DNA of 50,740 nt from Robertmurraya sp. Lineage in GTDB: Bacteria > Bacillota > Bacilli > Bacillales > Cytobacillaceae. The notes under the pieces were generated by a model. It was given only the letters and a program-made list of their open reading frames with translations. It was not told where the DNA came from and ran no database searches. Each line of letters starts with the position of its first letter. Within the stretch, counting starts at the first letter, position 1. This document shows, in pieces, positions 18,163 through 26,009 of this stretch. The stretch spans positions 1 to 50,740 of the forward strand of contig JANWJP010000095.1 of NCBI GenBank assembly GCA_025451895.1, given 5' to 3'. A program made the translations under genes and the position numbers.

Positions 18163-18192
18163 ACAAAAAGACCGCCCTGTAACAGGACGGCC
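18163..18192 (-). terminator. Terminator of the vWA gene
   Basis: Stem CCGTCCTG/CAGGGCGG with one G-T pair and a 3-base loop, read leftward into TCTTTTTG. It starts a few bases after the stop codon at 18195. Confidence 0.85.
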
Positions 18193-18194
18193 GT

Positions 18195-18782
18195 TTACTC
18201 CTCCATTCGCTTATCACATACCACACTGCAGGCTAAATCATACATTTCTTCGACTCCTTCAGATGAGGCCTCAAACTGATAGGCATCCTCTTTCGCAATT
18301 CCAAGATTGTCCGCTTCTTTCACTGCATCTATATTGGCTCCAAGGAAAATAAATTCCCATTGATATTTCTCCTTTTGATGCCTAATCAACTCTTTAATTT
18401 TTTGATAGGTAAATTCACGGCTGGCATTCTCATAACCGTCAGTAGTAATCACAAAAATAACCTTTCCCGGTCTGTATGGTTCGGGTGTATGCGATATCCG
18501 CATCCCCACATCCAAAATCGTTTTCCCTATTGCATCAAGGAGAGCCGTGCAGCCGCGAACATAGTACTCATTCACTGTTAATCTTGCACTCGGGGCGGGA
18601 ATGCCGTTCCATAACACCTCATATTCATCGTCAAACAGAACAGTTGTAACCAGTGTCTCTCCTTCCAATTTTGCCTGCCTTTCAACAAAAGCATTAAAAC
18701 CGCCAATCGTGTCACTTTCCAAGCCGGCCATCGAACCGCTGCGGTCAAGAAGAAAAATAATTTCCGTCAGATTATTTCTCAT
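18195..18782 (-). CDS. vWA-domain protein (TerY-like)
   Basis: 195 residues, essentially one von Willebrand factor A domain. The MIDAS metal site is complete: D13-x-S15-x-S17 in 'LDRSGSM', T79 in 'RGCTALLDA' and D115 in 'VITTDGYEN'. No signal peptide or membrane helix is seen, so it should be cytoplasmic. Stand-alone vWA proteins of this kind resemble TerY and are often found in stress or conflict gene clusters. It is transcribed away from an HTH protein at 18883, with about 100 bases between. The partner and role are unknown. Confidence 0.88.
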   Translation of the reverse strand: MRNNLTEIIFLLDRSGSMAGLESDTIGGFNAFVERQAKLEGETLVTTVLFDDEYEVLWNGIPAPSARLTVNEYYVRGCTALLDAIGKTILDVGMRISHTPEPYRPGKVIFVITTDGYENASREFTYQKIKELIRHQKEKYQWEFIFLGANIDAVKEADNLGIAKEDAYQFEASSEGVEEMYDLACSVVCDKRMEE

Positions 18783-18882
18783 CGTTTCCCAATCCTTTCT
18801 ATATCGTTATGCTAAACTAATATTAACGTGTAAACTTAGAATAATGGTCGCCTGTAAGGAGACATTTCAGGAGGGGATAAGC

Positions 18883-19377
18883 ATGTTAACGGAAAAGCTC
18901 TTGACGGAGTTGAGAGATTATGTGAAAAGCCGTTTGGCCGAGCCTTTCTTGGAAAGCCCGTCAATAGAGATGATGTTATCGGATGCAGCGATAAATTTGG
19001 AAATGGAGGATTTTATTAATACAAACCGTAAACCGTCCTTCAGGGAGGTTCTGTTTAAGATGATTGATGAAAGAGGGTTCCGCGATTCAGATATTTATAA
19101 AAAAGCCGGAATCGATCGCAGACATTTTTCCAAAATCCGCACAAATCCCAAGTACCGGGTCAGCAAAAACACAGCAATCGCTTTAGCAATAGCTCTGGAA
19201 TTAGACATCGATGAGACGGAAGACTTGTTAAATTCCGCCGGCTACTCATTATCAGACAGCGAAACATTTGATCTGGTCATTCAATTTTGTATTGAAAAGA
19301 AAATTTACAATTTAGATGCTATTAATGAAGCCCTTTATTACTTCAGTCTGAAACCATTAAGCGGAGTTTCGGAATAA
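18883..19377 (+). CDS. HTH-like protein diverging from the vWA gene
   Basis: 164 residues from the ATG at 18883, preceded by CAGGAGGGGAT. The open frame runs further upstream over the vWA gene, but only this start has a ribosome site. Residues 53-120 look like a lambda-repressor/XRE-type helix-turn-helix ('FRDSDIYKKAGIDRRHFSKI' and 'SKNTAIALAIALELDIDETE', with 'LLNSAGYSLS'). The N-terminal 50 residues are helical and of unknown function. It pairs with the vWA gene from a shared divergent promoter region, so it may regulate that gene or act with its product. Confidence 0.82.
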   Translation: MLTEKLLTELRDYVKSRLAEPFLESPSIEMMLSDAAINLEMEDFINTNRKPSFREVLFKMIDERGFRDSDIYKKAGIDRRHFSKIRTNPKYRVSKNTAIALAIALELDIDETEDLLNSAGYSLSDSETFDLVIQFCIEKKIYNLDAINEALYYFSLKPLSGVSE

Positions 19378-19739
19378 TTGCCCCTTCTTACCGGGTCCCT
19401 TTAAGTATGGCAAGATTGACCTGTTTAATGAGAGTTGGGATCTCACAAATTATTTATTTCTTTTACCAATGCAAAAAGCAGCCAAAAAGAAGTAGAAATA
19501 TATATGTGACGGAGAGAAAACCCAAAAACTCCCCGTCAGTCTGTTTCGCAATCGATATATACCAATATATTGCCATAATAATCTTATTGCGGTCATTCAA
19601 ACATACTGGATAATCCAAAATAGGCATTCAGAACAGAAATGCTCAATAAACACCATTATCATCAATAATCCCGTTTATTCATATTATAAATTTTTTAAAT
19701 TGATATATTGCATATTTCTTTACTATCTGTTTTCTAGTA
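19378..19739. other. Gene-free AT-rich stretch
   Basis: About 360 bases. A weak hairpin (GACGGAGAG 19508-19516 / CTCCCCGTC 19529-19537, one mismatch) could end transcription of the HTH gene. ATATATTGCAT at 19703-19713 is repeated, inverted, twice upstream of brnQ. No gene is seen. Confidence 0.4.
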
Positions 19740-19757
19740 TACTATATTAATATAGTA
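19740..19757. promoter_or_regulatory. 18-bp perfect palindrome, likely GntR operator
   Basis: TACTATATTAATATAGTA is its own reverse complement and lies 24 bases ahead of the GntR start, in the promoter region. A related site (14 of 18 positions) lies upstream of brnQ at 22337-22354. Confidence 0.7.
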
Positions 19758-19781
19758 CAAAAAATAAAGGGTGATTCATCA

Positions 19782-20438
19782 ATGCCAATACCTTCAAATA
19801 ACCATACGCCAATGCGGTTGACAGCGAAAGAAACCGCTTACAACCAGATCTTGCAGTGGATTATCGACGGCACCCTTCTTCCGGGGGAAAAGATTAATGA
19901 TACGGAACTGGCAGAGGCCCTGGGAGTAAGCCGGACACCGGTGCGTGAATCACTGCAACTTCTTGAAAGTCAGGGATTTGTAAAAATGTATCCGGGGAAA
20001 GCAACTCAGGTTACTGAAGTGGACCGAAACTCTATTAATGAACTCTTACCGCCGCTTGCAGCGATGCAGGCACTTGCTGCCGAACTGGCGATCCCCAATC
20101 TGACAGCGTCAGACTTGGAGCTTTTAAATGAAAAAAACAAAAAACTTGAAAAGGCTGTGAGATTGAATAATTCATATTCCGCCTTAAGAATTGACGAAGA
20201 TTTTCACCGGATCATTGTTGAAAAAGCAAATAATCCCTATGTCGCAAAGATTGTTGAATCACTGCAGGCCCATGTGCGCCGGTTGTTCTTTCATAATTCC
20301 ATCTTCATTACCGAACAATCGGTCGAAGAGCACAAACAAATTATATCCTCTATGAAAAACAAACAGGCAGAAGAAGCTGCTAAAGTTATGAAAACAAACT
20401 GGCTGAGGGCAATAGAAGAGTTTTATGCCAAATCTTAA
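19782..20438 (+). CDS. GntR-family regulator, FCD (FadR-like) type
   Basis: 218 residues. The winged HTH (about 12-75) shows 'ILQWIIDGTLLPGEKINDTE' and 'LGVSRTPVRESLQLLESQG'. The C-terminal all-helical FCD ligand domain has 'DEDFHRIIVEKANNPY' and 'VEEHKQII'. The last conserved metal position, usually a histidine, reads 'MKTNWLRAI', which suggests altered metal or ligand binding. The ATG at 19782 follows AAAGGGTGA. The perfect palindrome upstream points to autoregulation. The matching degenerate site and shared ATGCAATATAT motifs upstream of brnQ suggest it controls that transporter. Confidence 0.93.
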   Translation: MPIPSNNHTPMRLTAKETAYNQILQWIIDGTLLPGEKINDTELAEALGVSRTPVRESLQLLESQGFVKMYPGKATQVTEVDRNSINELLPPLAAMQALAAELAIPNLTASDLELLNEKNKKLEKAVRLNNSYSALRIDEDFHRIIVEKANNPYVAKIVESLQAHVRRLFFHNSIFITEQSVEEHKQIISSMKNKQAEEAAKVMKTNWLRAIEEFYAKS

Positions 20439-20494
20439 GCAAACTTGTTGTTTTGCCATTTAACACGGACACATCCAAATAATGCTCAACAAAC

Positions 20495-20538
20495 AAAAGC
20501 GGTTTGGACGCAAGCTCCATTCCGCTTTCTTTTTTTTA
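20495..20538 (+). terminator. Terminator of the GntR gene
   Basis: Stem AAAGCGG/CCGCTTT extended inside by TGGA/TCCA, followed by CTTTTTTTT. Confidence 0.8.
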
Positions 20539-20709
20539 AAAATCACAATTACCGGTAATATCCGCATCATAAAAACTGTTTTCACACCGGTTGACAACAG
20601 ACAATTTGCACACCATGGGGATTTTCTGCGGATAATTCTTTTCATCAATGTCAACAAGCGTGTATTCGCGCTATTTTTCCCATGAATCATCAACAAATTG
20701 TTAACAAAC

Positions 20710-20791
20710 TGTTGATATCCTATGGATAACATTCTGGAAATTGTTGATAACACTGATGATAAACCGCATATCCTGTCAATAATGTGGATAA
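20710..20791 (+). promoter_or_regulatory. DnaA-box-like cluster
   Basis: Five same-strand nonamers in 82 bases: TGTGGATAA (20783-20791, an exact match to the inverted consensus TTATCCACA), TGTTGATAA (20742-20750, one change), TATGGATAA (20721-20729, one change), TGATGATAA (20754-20762) and TGTTGATAT (20710-20718), the last two with two changes. It resembles the clusters DnaA binds away from oriC in Bacillus. Binding is inferred. Confidence 0.5.
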
Positions 20792-20845
20792 CCTTTTGAC
20801 TGCTTACTTGCTTACTATAGAAGAAACTCTTATTCCCAAAAAAAC

Positions 20846-20877
20846 ACACAAAAACGGGGCCCTGAATTCCGGGCCCC
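20846..20877 (-). terminator. Terminator of brnQ
   Basis: GGGGCCC (20856-20862) and GGGCCCC (20871-20877) form a perfect stem around an 8-base loop, read leftward into GTTTTTGTG. Confidence 0.88.
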
Positions 20878-20899
20878 CTTCCCTTTAAAATATTCAAGA

Positions 20900-22270
20900 T
20901 TAGTTAGATTGCATTTCTACTTCCGGTGCAGGTTGAGACACATGAACAAATCTGGCAATAACACCTGAAATAAAAGTAACAACCAAAACCGGAATCAACC
21001 AGCCAAGTCCTTGACTGTAAAGCGGCAATACTGCGTCAAAGAAGTTGATAACCGGCTGCATCCATGCAAAATATTCAATTTCAAGAAGTGAGCAAAATGC
21101 TTTTAAACCGTCAAAAATACTGATGACAAAAGCAACGCTGATCGCACTTACATATACAAGTCTTGAATGTTTAAAGAGCGGTGACAAGAATGTGATCAGC
21201 ATTAAAGTAATCGCCAGCGGATACAGGAACATTAACACCGGAATTGAGAACTTAATAATATTGGCCAAACCGAAGTTTGCAATAGTAAAGGATACAGCGG
21301 CGAAAATAACTACCCATACTTTATAACTGATTTTCGGTATTAAAGTATGGAAATACTCCGCACATGCAATGATAAGTCCAATAGCAGTTGTTAAACAAGC
21401 CAAAATGACGATTACGGCAAGAATTGTTTGTCCAAAGGTTCCGAAATAATGATTTGCTGCACTGCTCAGTACCGGACCGCCTGTTTCAAAGTATCCAAAA
21501 ACACCTGTGCTAATTGCACCGATAAATGCAATTCCGATATAGACCAGTCCAAGGAATGCTGTTGCAACTACTCCTGATTTAACTGTTGAAGAAAGAATTT
21601 CACGTTTATCGGTAATTCCCATTGCTTTAATAGCATTAATAACGATAATTGCAAATACCAGTGATGCCAAGGCATCCATTGTGTTATATCCTTCAAGGAA
21701 ACCTGTTACGAACGCTCCGTCAGCGTATGCCCCCTGAGGTTCGCCAATTGCACCTATTGGTTTAAAAATAGCCAAAATAATCATTACAGCCAGCAAAATA
21801 ATGATACCCGGTGCCAGGATTTTACCTACGCGGCTGACAATTTTAGCCGGATTTAGAGAAAGCCATAAAGCAATTCCAAAGAAAATTGCAGAGAATACAA
21901 GTAAGCCATACTCAGGTATTTCATTAAAAAATCCTGAAATACCAATATCAAATGCAGCTGTTGCGGTACGGGGTGTTGCAAATAATGGTCCGATTGTCAA
22001 ATACAGCAACGACGTGAAGCCGATCCCGTAAACAGGATGCACCCTGCTTGCAAGTTCTTGAAGGTTTGCACTGCCTGAAATACCAATAGCTAATACCCCT
22101 AATAAAGGAAGCCCCACTCCTGTAATGAGGAAACCAATTATGGCCGGAGTAAGATTTGTTCCTGAATATTGGCCAAGCTGCGCCGGGAAAATAAGGTTTC
22201 CTGCTCCAAAGAACAATGCAAACAGCATAACACCAATTGCTGCGTATTGTGAAAATGAAAGTTTTTTCAT
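20900..22270 (-). CDS. brnQ: Branched-chain amino acid transport system II carrier protein
   Basis: 456 residues with about 12 membrane helices. The family start 'ALFFGAGNLIFPAQLGQ' is present, as is the 'IGLIIACAEYFHTLIPKISY' block. BrnQ proteins import leucine, isoleucine and valine with sodium or protons at the cytoplasmic membrane. The ATG is at 22270, after GGAGGC. The upstream divergent region (22271-22664) carries a GntR-operator-like site, two ATGCAATATAT motifs and a cre-like site. Expression is therefore probably under the neighbouring GntR protein and possibly CcpA. It is a single gene with its own terminator. Confidence 0.95.
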   Translation of the reverse strand: MKKLSFSQYAAIGVMLFALFFGAGNLIFPAQLGQYSGTNLTPAIIGFLITGVGLPLLGVLAIGISGSANLQELASRVHPVYGIGFTSLLYLTIGPLFATPRTATAAFDIGISGFFNEIPEYGLLVFSAIFFGIALWLSLNPAKIVSRVGKILAPGIIILLAVMIILAIFKPIGAIGEPQGAYADGAFVTGFLEGYNTMDALASLVFAIIVINAIKAMGITDKREILSSTVKSGVVATAFLGLVYIGIAFIGAISTGVFGYFETGGPVLSSAANHYFGTFGQTILAVIVILACLTTAIGLIIACAEYFHTLIPKISYKVWVVIFAAVSFTIANFGLANIIKFSIPVLMFLYPLAITLMLITFLSPLFKHSRLVYVSAISVAFVISIFDGLKAFCSLLEIEYFAWMQPVINFFDAVLPLYSQGLGWLIPVLVVTFISGVIARFVHVSQPAPEVEMQSN

Positions 22271-22664
22271 ATAAAGAAGCCTCCTTTTATTTTTAAGGAA
22301 TCAGCTATATGCAATATATTGCTGAATAAATTTATACACTATATTACTTTAGTTCAATAAATATTTCAATATATTATTTTAAAAAATTTTAGTTTTTATT
22401 GGAAATGCCTAAAAAAGTTCTAAGAAAGCGTTTACTTTAAAACTGGTGTGTAAAAACTCACATCCATGCAATATATAAGAATTTTCAAGAACAAATTACT
22501 TTATAGCAGAATCATGTTTGAATCTTACTAATCATAAAGGACAACAATAAACAATATCTGTCATTTGCAAATATTTTCTAAAAGAAACTTGTATTTCTTT
22601 TCCAATATAAATTAGAATAATTATATAGAGTAAGATTAATTCCAGTTTGTTAGGAGAAATCATA
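22271..22664. promoter_or_regulatory. Divergent control region of brnQ and the DeoR gene
   Basis: Very AT-rich. It contains GCAATATATTGC (22311-22322, a perfect palindrome), ATGCAATATAT at 22309-22319 and 22466-22476 (also present inverted at 19703-19713), CACTATATTACTTTAGTT at 22337-22354 (14 of 18 identical to the GntR palindrome), and a cre-like site at 22421-22439. Confidence 0.6.
22421..22439 (-). promoter_or_regulatory. cre-like (CcpA) site
   Basis: Read on the minus strand, TAAAGTAAACGCTTTCTTA matches 12 of 14 positions of the cre consensus TGWAANCGNTNWCA. The identical 19-mer lies upstream of glpK at 29408-29426. Confidence 0.6.
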
Positions 22665-23429
22665 ATGCTTGCTGACGAAAGACAGAAATACATAATGGAA
22701 TTGCTTAATAAAAAAGGCGCAGTTACTACAGAAGAACTTGCAGAGGCTTTAAATGTATCCGCATCCACAATCCGCAATGATTTAAATGCACTGGCAGAAA
22801 AAAAGTTATTAAAGAAAAAATACGGCGGAGCCGTTCAAATGGAGAATAATCCGTTTAACTTTATGAATTTCCATTACCGGGAGCAGATTTTTTTAAAGGA
22901 AAAAGAAGCAATCGCCAATAAAGCCCTGGAATATATTCATGACGGACAATCCATTATGTTGGATGCTTCCACTACCTGTTTGACACTTGCTCAAAAGCTG
23001 GGTCAATTTAATCGCCTGACAGTTATCACAAATGGTATTTATACACTTCTGGCCTTAAAAGAAATGCCCAATATTACCGTCATTATTACAGGCGGCATTG
23101 CCACAAAGGGCTCAGGCTCCATTGAAGGCCTTCTGGGCGAAGAATTACTTCAGCATGTAAATGTTGATGTGGCATTCTTTTCCGGCCAGGGCTTCCATCT
23201 TGATTACGGTCTGACTGACTTTAATCTCTACGAAGTGGAACTGAAGAAGCATATGGGGAAACGGGCAAAAAGGATTATCGGCTTATTCGATTCCTCCAAG
23301 CTGGATCAAAACTCTACCGGCAGTTTCCTCAAAGCGGAGGATGTATCTCTATTAATCACTGATAGCAATGCAGATCCTGACATTATTAAAAAATACCGGT
23401 CGAACAATATAGAGGTAGAAATATGTTAA
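22665..23429 (+). CDS. DeoR/GlpR-family transcriptional regulator
   Basis: 254 residues from the ATG at 22665, which follows TAGGAGAAATC. The upstream in-frame TTG at 22647 lacks a site. The N-terminal HTH reads 'TTEELAEALNVSASTIRNDL'. The DeoR C-terminal sensor domain contains 'ATTCLTLA'-like 'DASTTCLTLAQKLGQ' and 'ITGGIATKGSGSIEG', typical for binding phosphorylated sugars. It lies next to and converges with glpC, so a GlpR-like role in glycerol-3-phosphate control is attractive. A phosphosugar ligand cannot be named from sequence. The divergent neighbour is brnQ. Confidence 0.9.
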   Translation: MLADERQKYIMELLNKKGAVTTEELAEALNVSASTIRNDLNALAEKKLLKKKYGGAVQMENNPFNFMNFHYREQIFLKEKEAIANKALEYIHDGQSIMLDASTTCLTLAQKLGQFNRLTVITNGIYTLLALKEMPNITVIITGGIATKGSGSIEGLLGEELLQHVNVDVAFFSGQGFHLDYGLTDFNLYEVELKKHMGKRAKRIIGLFDSSKLDQNSTGSFLKAEDVSLLITDSNADPDIIKKYRSNNIEVEIC

Positions 23430-23433
23430 CAAC

Positions 23434-23468
23434 AAAGCCGCCAATCTAATCAGAAGTGCGGCTTTTTT
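23434..23468 (+). terminator. Terminator of the DeoR gene
   Basis: Perfect stem AAAGCCGC/GCGGCTTT with a 16-base loop and a following TTTT, 5 bases past the stop. Confidence 0.82.
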
Positions 23469-23698
23469 CGTGTTTAACATTTTCTCCGATATATTAGTTG
23501 GCAAATCTGCTATCCTCTCGAAAACGGCAATCAATACCGGGAGCAGACAATTTTGTGATTGAAAATTTATTCTTTATTAGTTCACCATTCCTTTAAATCA
23601 TTCAGACTGCATTAATTAATGTGATACATCGTCTTAACTGAACAAAAAAGACAGATGCACTTATAAAAGCACATCTGTCGGTATCTTGAAGCACCCGG

Positions 23699-24916
23699 TC
23701 AACTTCTCTTCTCCGCCTTTTCATAGGCCTCAGCCAGCACAATCATCGGATGGATTGTCTTTTTGCTTGTCAGTTGGTCAAGCGCATTTTTACACATTCC
23801 GCATTCAGTCACAGTATAGTCCGCGTTAACCTCTTCAACAGCTTCAGCCATGGATTTTCCGATTGACAGGGAAATATCCTGTTTTTCCTTTTTGAAGCCG
23901 TACGTGCCGCACTGTCCGCAGCAGCCGGCCGCGACGTCGGTAATCTCGTAGCCTGGAATCAGTGAAAGAATATCCATTGCAGGATTGCCGATTCCCTGTG
24001 ATTTCATATGACAAGGTGCATAATAGCCGGCCTTCACATTCATTTCTGCAAAATTTGTGTTCAATTCCCCTTCCGCATGAAGCATTCTTAAATACTCGTC
24101 GGCATCATAAACATGCCTGGCGAGTTCGTGAGCTCCCTCTGATTGGAGATACATGATATACTCCTTTTTCAGGGCCAATGTACAGCTTGTGCATGTAACG
24201 ACTACATCATAGCCCTGGCGAGTATACTCAAGAAAGCTGTTAATATTATACTCGGCATTTTTCTTGCCCTGCTTCATCTGCCCGTTGGCAAACATCGGAA
24301 TTCCGCAGCATTTTTGATCAGGCTTCGCTACTTCAATGCCGTTATACTCCATCACCTTAACGAAAGCCTCGGCGATTTCCGGAGCATTATACGTAGCATA
24401 GCAGCCTGCATAATAGGCAACCTTCCTCTTCGTATTGGCGGTTTTCTTTTTATAGATCCGGTTAAAATTCTTAAACCGGTAAGATGGAAAGAGTCGTTCT
24501 GAATCAAGACCCATAACGCCTTCCATGATCTTACGCACCGGTTTCATTTTTAAAGCAAGATTTGTGATCGGCGCAAAAACGGAGGCAAGTTTTCCGACAG
24601 TTTCGGCATTGGCCAGCACAAAATCACGGAACTTCGTGCCTGCAATCTCCGCATGAGCTTCTTTCGAAAAGGCAAGCAAAGTAGAGACCTGTACATTTTC
24701 CGGACAGGACAGATCGCAGTTCCCGCATAATGTACAAAGGTCAATTCTGCTGTCATCAATATACTCATTATTTTCTATCAATCTTTTTAATTCGGGTCCC
24801 AAATGCTTTGGTCCGCCAAAATCAAGAGACACGTTTGACACAGGGCAGTCAATAACACAAGCATTACATTTTATGCACTGATCAAAGGAGGGTTTGGGGT
24901 AAAGTGTATTATGCAT
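23699..24916 (-). CDS. glpC: Anaerobic glycerol-3-phosphate dehydrogenase subunit C (Fe-S, membrane-associated)
   Basis: 405 residues. Two ferredoxin-type 4Fe-4S motifs are at the N-terminus ('CIKCNACVIDCP' and 'CTLCGNCDLSCP'). Two CCG domains follow, with 'YAGCYATYNAPE', 'CCGIPMFANG', 'APCHMK' and 'CCGQCGTYG'. This is the architecture of GlpC, which passes electrons from GlpAB to the quinone pool. The start is the ATG at 24916, seven bases after GGAGGA; the TTG at 24922 is too close to that site. It follows glpB by 16 bases and is the last gene of the glpABC operon. Confidence 0.93.
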   Translation of the reverse strand: MHNTLYPKPSFDQCIKCNACVIDCPVSNVSLDFGGPKHLGPELKRLIENNEYIDDSRIDLCTLCGNCDLSCPENVQVSTLLAFSKEAHAEIAGTKFRDFVLANAETVGKLASVFAPITNLALKMKPVRKIMEGVMGLDSERLFPSYRFKNFNRIYKKKTANTKRKVAYYAGCYATYNAPEIAEAFVKVMEYNGIEVAKPDQKCCGIPMFANGQMKQGKKNAEYNINSFLEYTRQGYDVVVTCTSCTLALKKEYIMYLQSEGAHELARHVYDADEYLRMLHAEGELNTNFAEMNVKAGYYAPCHMKSQGIGNPAMDILSLIPGYEITDVAAGCCGQCGTYGFKKEKQDISLSIGKSMAEAVEEVNADYTVTECGMCKNALDQLTSKKTIHPMIVLAEAYEKAEKRS

Positions 24917-24932
24917 ATACAATTCCTCCAGT

Positions 24933-26009
24933 TTATTTAGTTAGACTTAAAACACTTTCATAGCTTGATTGAATAGCAGAAACACCACCGGTAATTCCAC
25001 AATGCAATTCCTTCGTTCCCCGACTGGCACCGACAAGAAGGACGTTCTCCGGGCAGACGGAATATTGCCCATATGCATCTGTTTCCAGACCAAGAACTGT
25101 ATCCTTTAATCCTTGAGCAGTCATCACATGGCCGCCGCCAAGGACACCCCCGGCTGCAATAATATAAGTCCTGCCGATGATCTCTGTTGTATGATTGCTT
25201 GTTTGGATTTTAAGACTCCTGACAAGGTTTTCTTCCACATGACTGCCGATGACCTCAGTATCGGAGTAAAAACGGGTCCCCATTCTGATCGCTGCTTTTC
25301 GAAGTGATTCAAATAAACGGACTGCCGGTGCGTTTGGTGGCATTCCCGGAGCTTCCGTGACCGGCGCTCCAAGCTCCACGCTGAATTCCTGAAGAACAGT
25401 CCTCCAATTTTCAATCCCCAGCGAAGCAGGGAAAATATACAACTCCGGCTGCCCGAGATTTCTTTTCTGCATTTGTGCTTTTATTTGTTTGAGCACTTTT
25501 GCACGGTTTTCTTTTTTGTCAAGAAGTCTTGCCGCATCCAGCTGGGTCATTGTCCGCAGCGATTTTTGCTCCAGGCTGACGGTTAAAGTATCAACAACCA
25601 ATTCCGGACGTTCACGCTCCAGATTGCCTTTAACAAAAGCAGGCTGAAAATCAGCAATTTCTGTAAAACCGACGACAAGGACGCGCCCTGAGTCCGGTAC
25701 AGGTACAACAGTCTCCGGATAAAGAATCGTTTCCTTCAAATAACCCGAGCCCGTTACAACGGATACCTTGCTGCCAAAATCGCCGAGATAAGGAAGATTA
25801 AGCTTTGTCATCAACTGCTTAAACTTATCAACGGCTTCTTTTGTCATCTCTGTTGCCGGTTTTTTTCCGTAGAAGTCCATGAAACCTGTTGATTGAAGCA
25901 GTTTCCCTGTACCTTTGGAAACAAGAGCAACTTTCTTTCCCTGCTCCCCTGCCCAAATGGCCGAAAGCAGGCCTGACAGTCCCTGACCTACAACTACAAC
26001 ATCATACAT
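24933..26009 (-). CDS. glpB: Anaerobic glycerol-3-phosphate dehydrogenase subunit B (flavoprotein)
   Basis: 358 residues. The N-terminal FAD-binding loop is 'VVVVGQGLSGLLSAIWAGEQ', and a late block is 'YIIAAGGVLGGGHV'. It belongs to the GlpB family, the FMN/FAD subunit that works with GlpA. The start is the ATG at 26009, which overlaps the glpA stop by 8 bases (ATGTATGA) and follows AGGAGGCAG. The open frame continues upstream to 26036, but those residues lie inside glpA. The overlap on one side and short gap to glpC on the other indicate a tight operon. Confidence 0.92.
   Translation of the reverse strand: MYDVVVVGQGLSGLLSAIWAGEQGKKVALVSKGTGKLLQSTGFMDFYGKKPATEMTKEAVDKFKQLMTKLNLPYLGDFGSKVSVVTGSGYLKETILYPETVVPVPDSGRVLVVGFTEIADFQPAFVKGNLERERPELVVDTLTVSLEQKSLRTMTQLDAARLLDKKENRAKVLKQIKAQMQKRNLGQPELYIFPASLGIENWRTVLQEFSVELGAPVTEAPGMPPNAPAVRLFESLRKAAIRMGTRFYSDTEVIGSHVEENLVRSLKIQTSNHTTEIIGRTYIIAAGGVLGGGHVMTAQGLKDTVLGLETDAYGQYSVCPENVLLVGASRGTKELHCGITGGVSAIQSSYESVLSLTK

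Larger units (their letters stand above)
20439..20899. other. Convergent intergenic region with terminators and DnaA-like boxes
   Basis: About 460 bases between the ends of the GntR and brnQ genes. It holds a terminator for each gene, and between them a cluster of DnaA-box-like nonamers. No gene is seen. Confidence 0.6.

Noticed and set aside
18601-18882. N-terminal extension of the HTH protein's open frame
   Set aside because: It runs antisense to the vWA gene. The ATG at 18883 has a strong ribosome site.
22271-22664. T-box leader ahead of brnQ
   Set aside because: No T-box core sequence or terminator/antiterminator pair is present. Operator-like motifs explain the region better.
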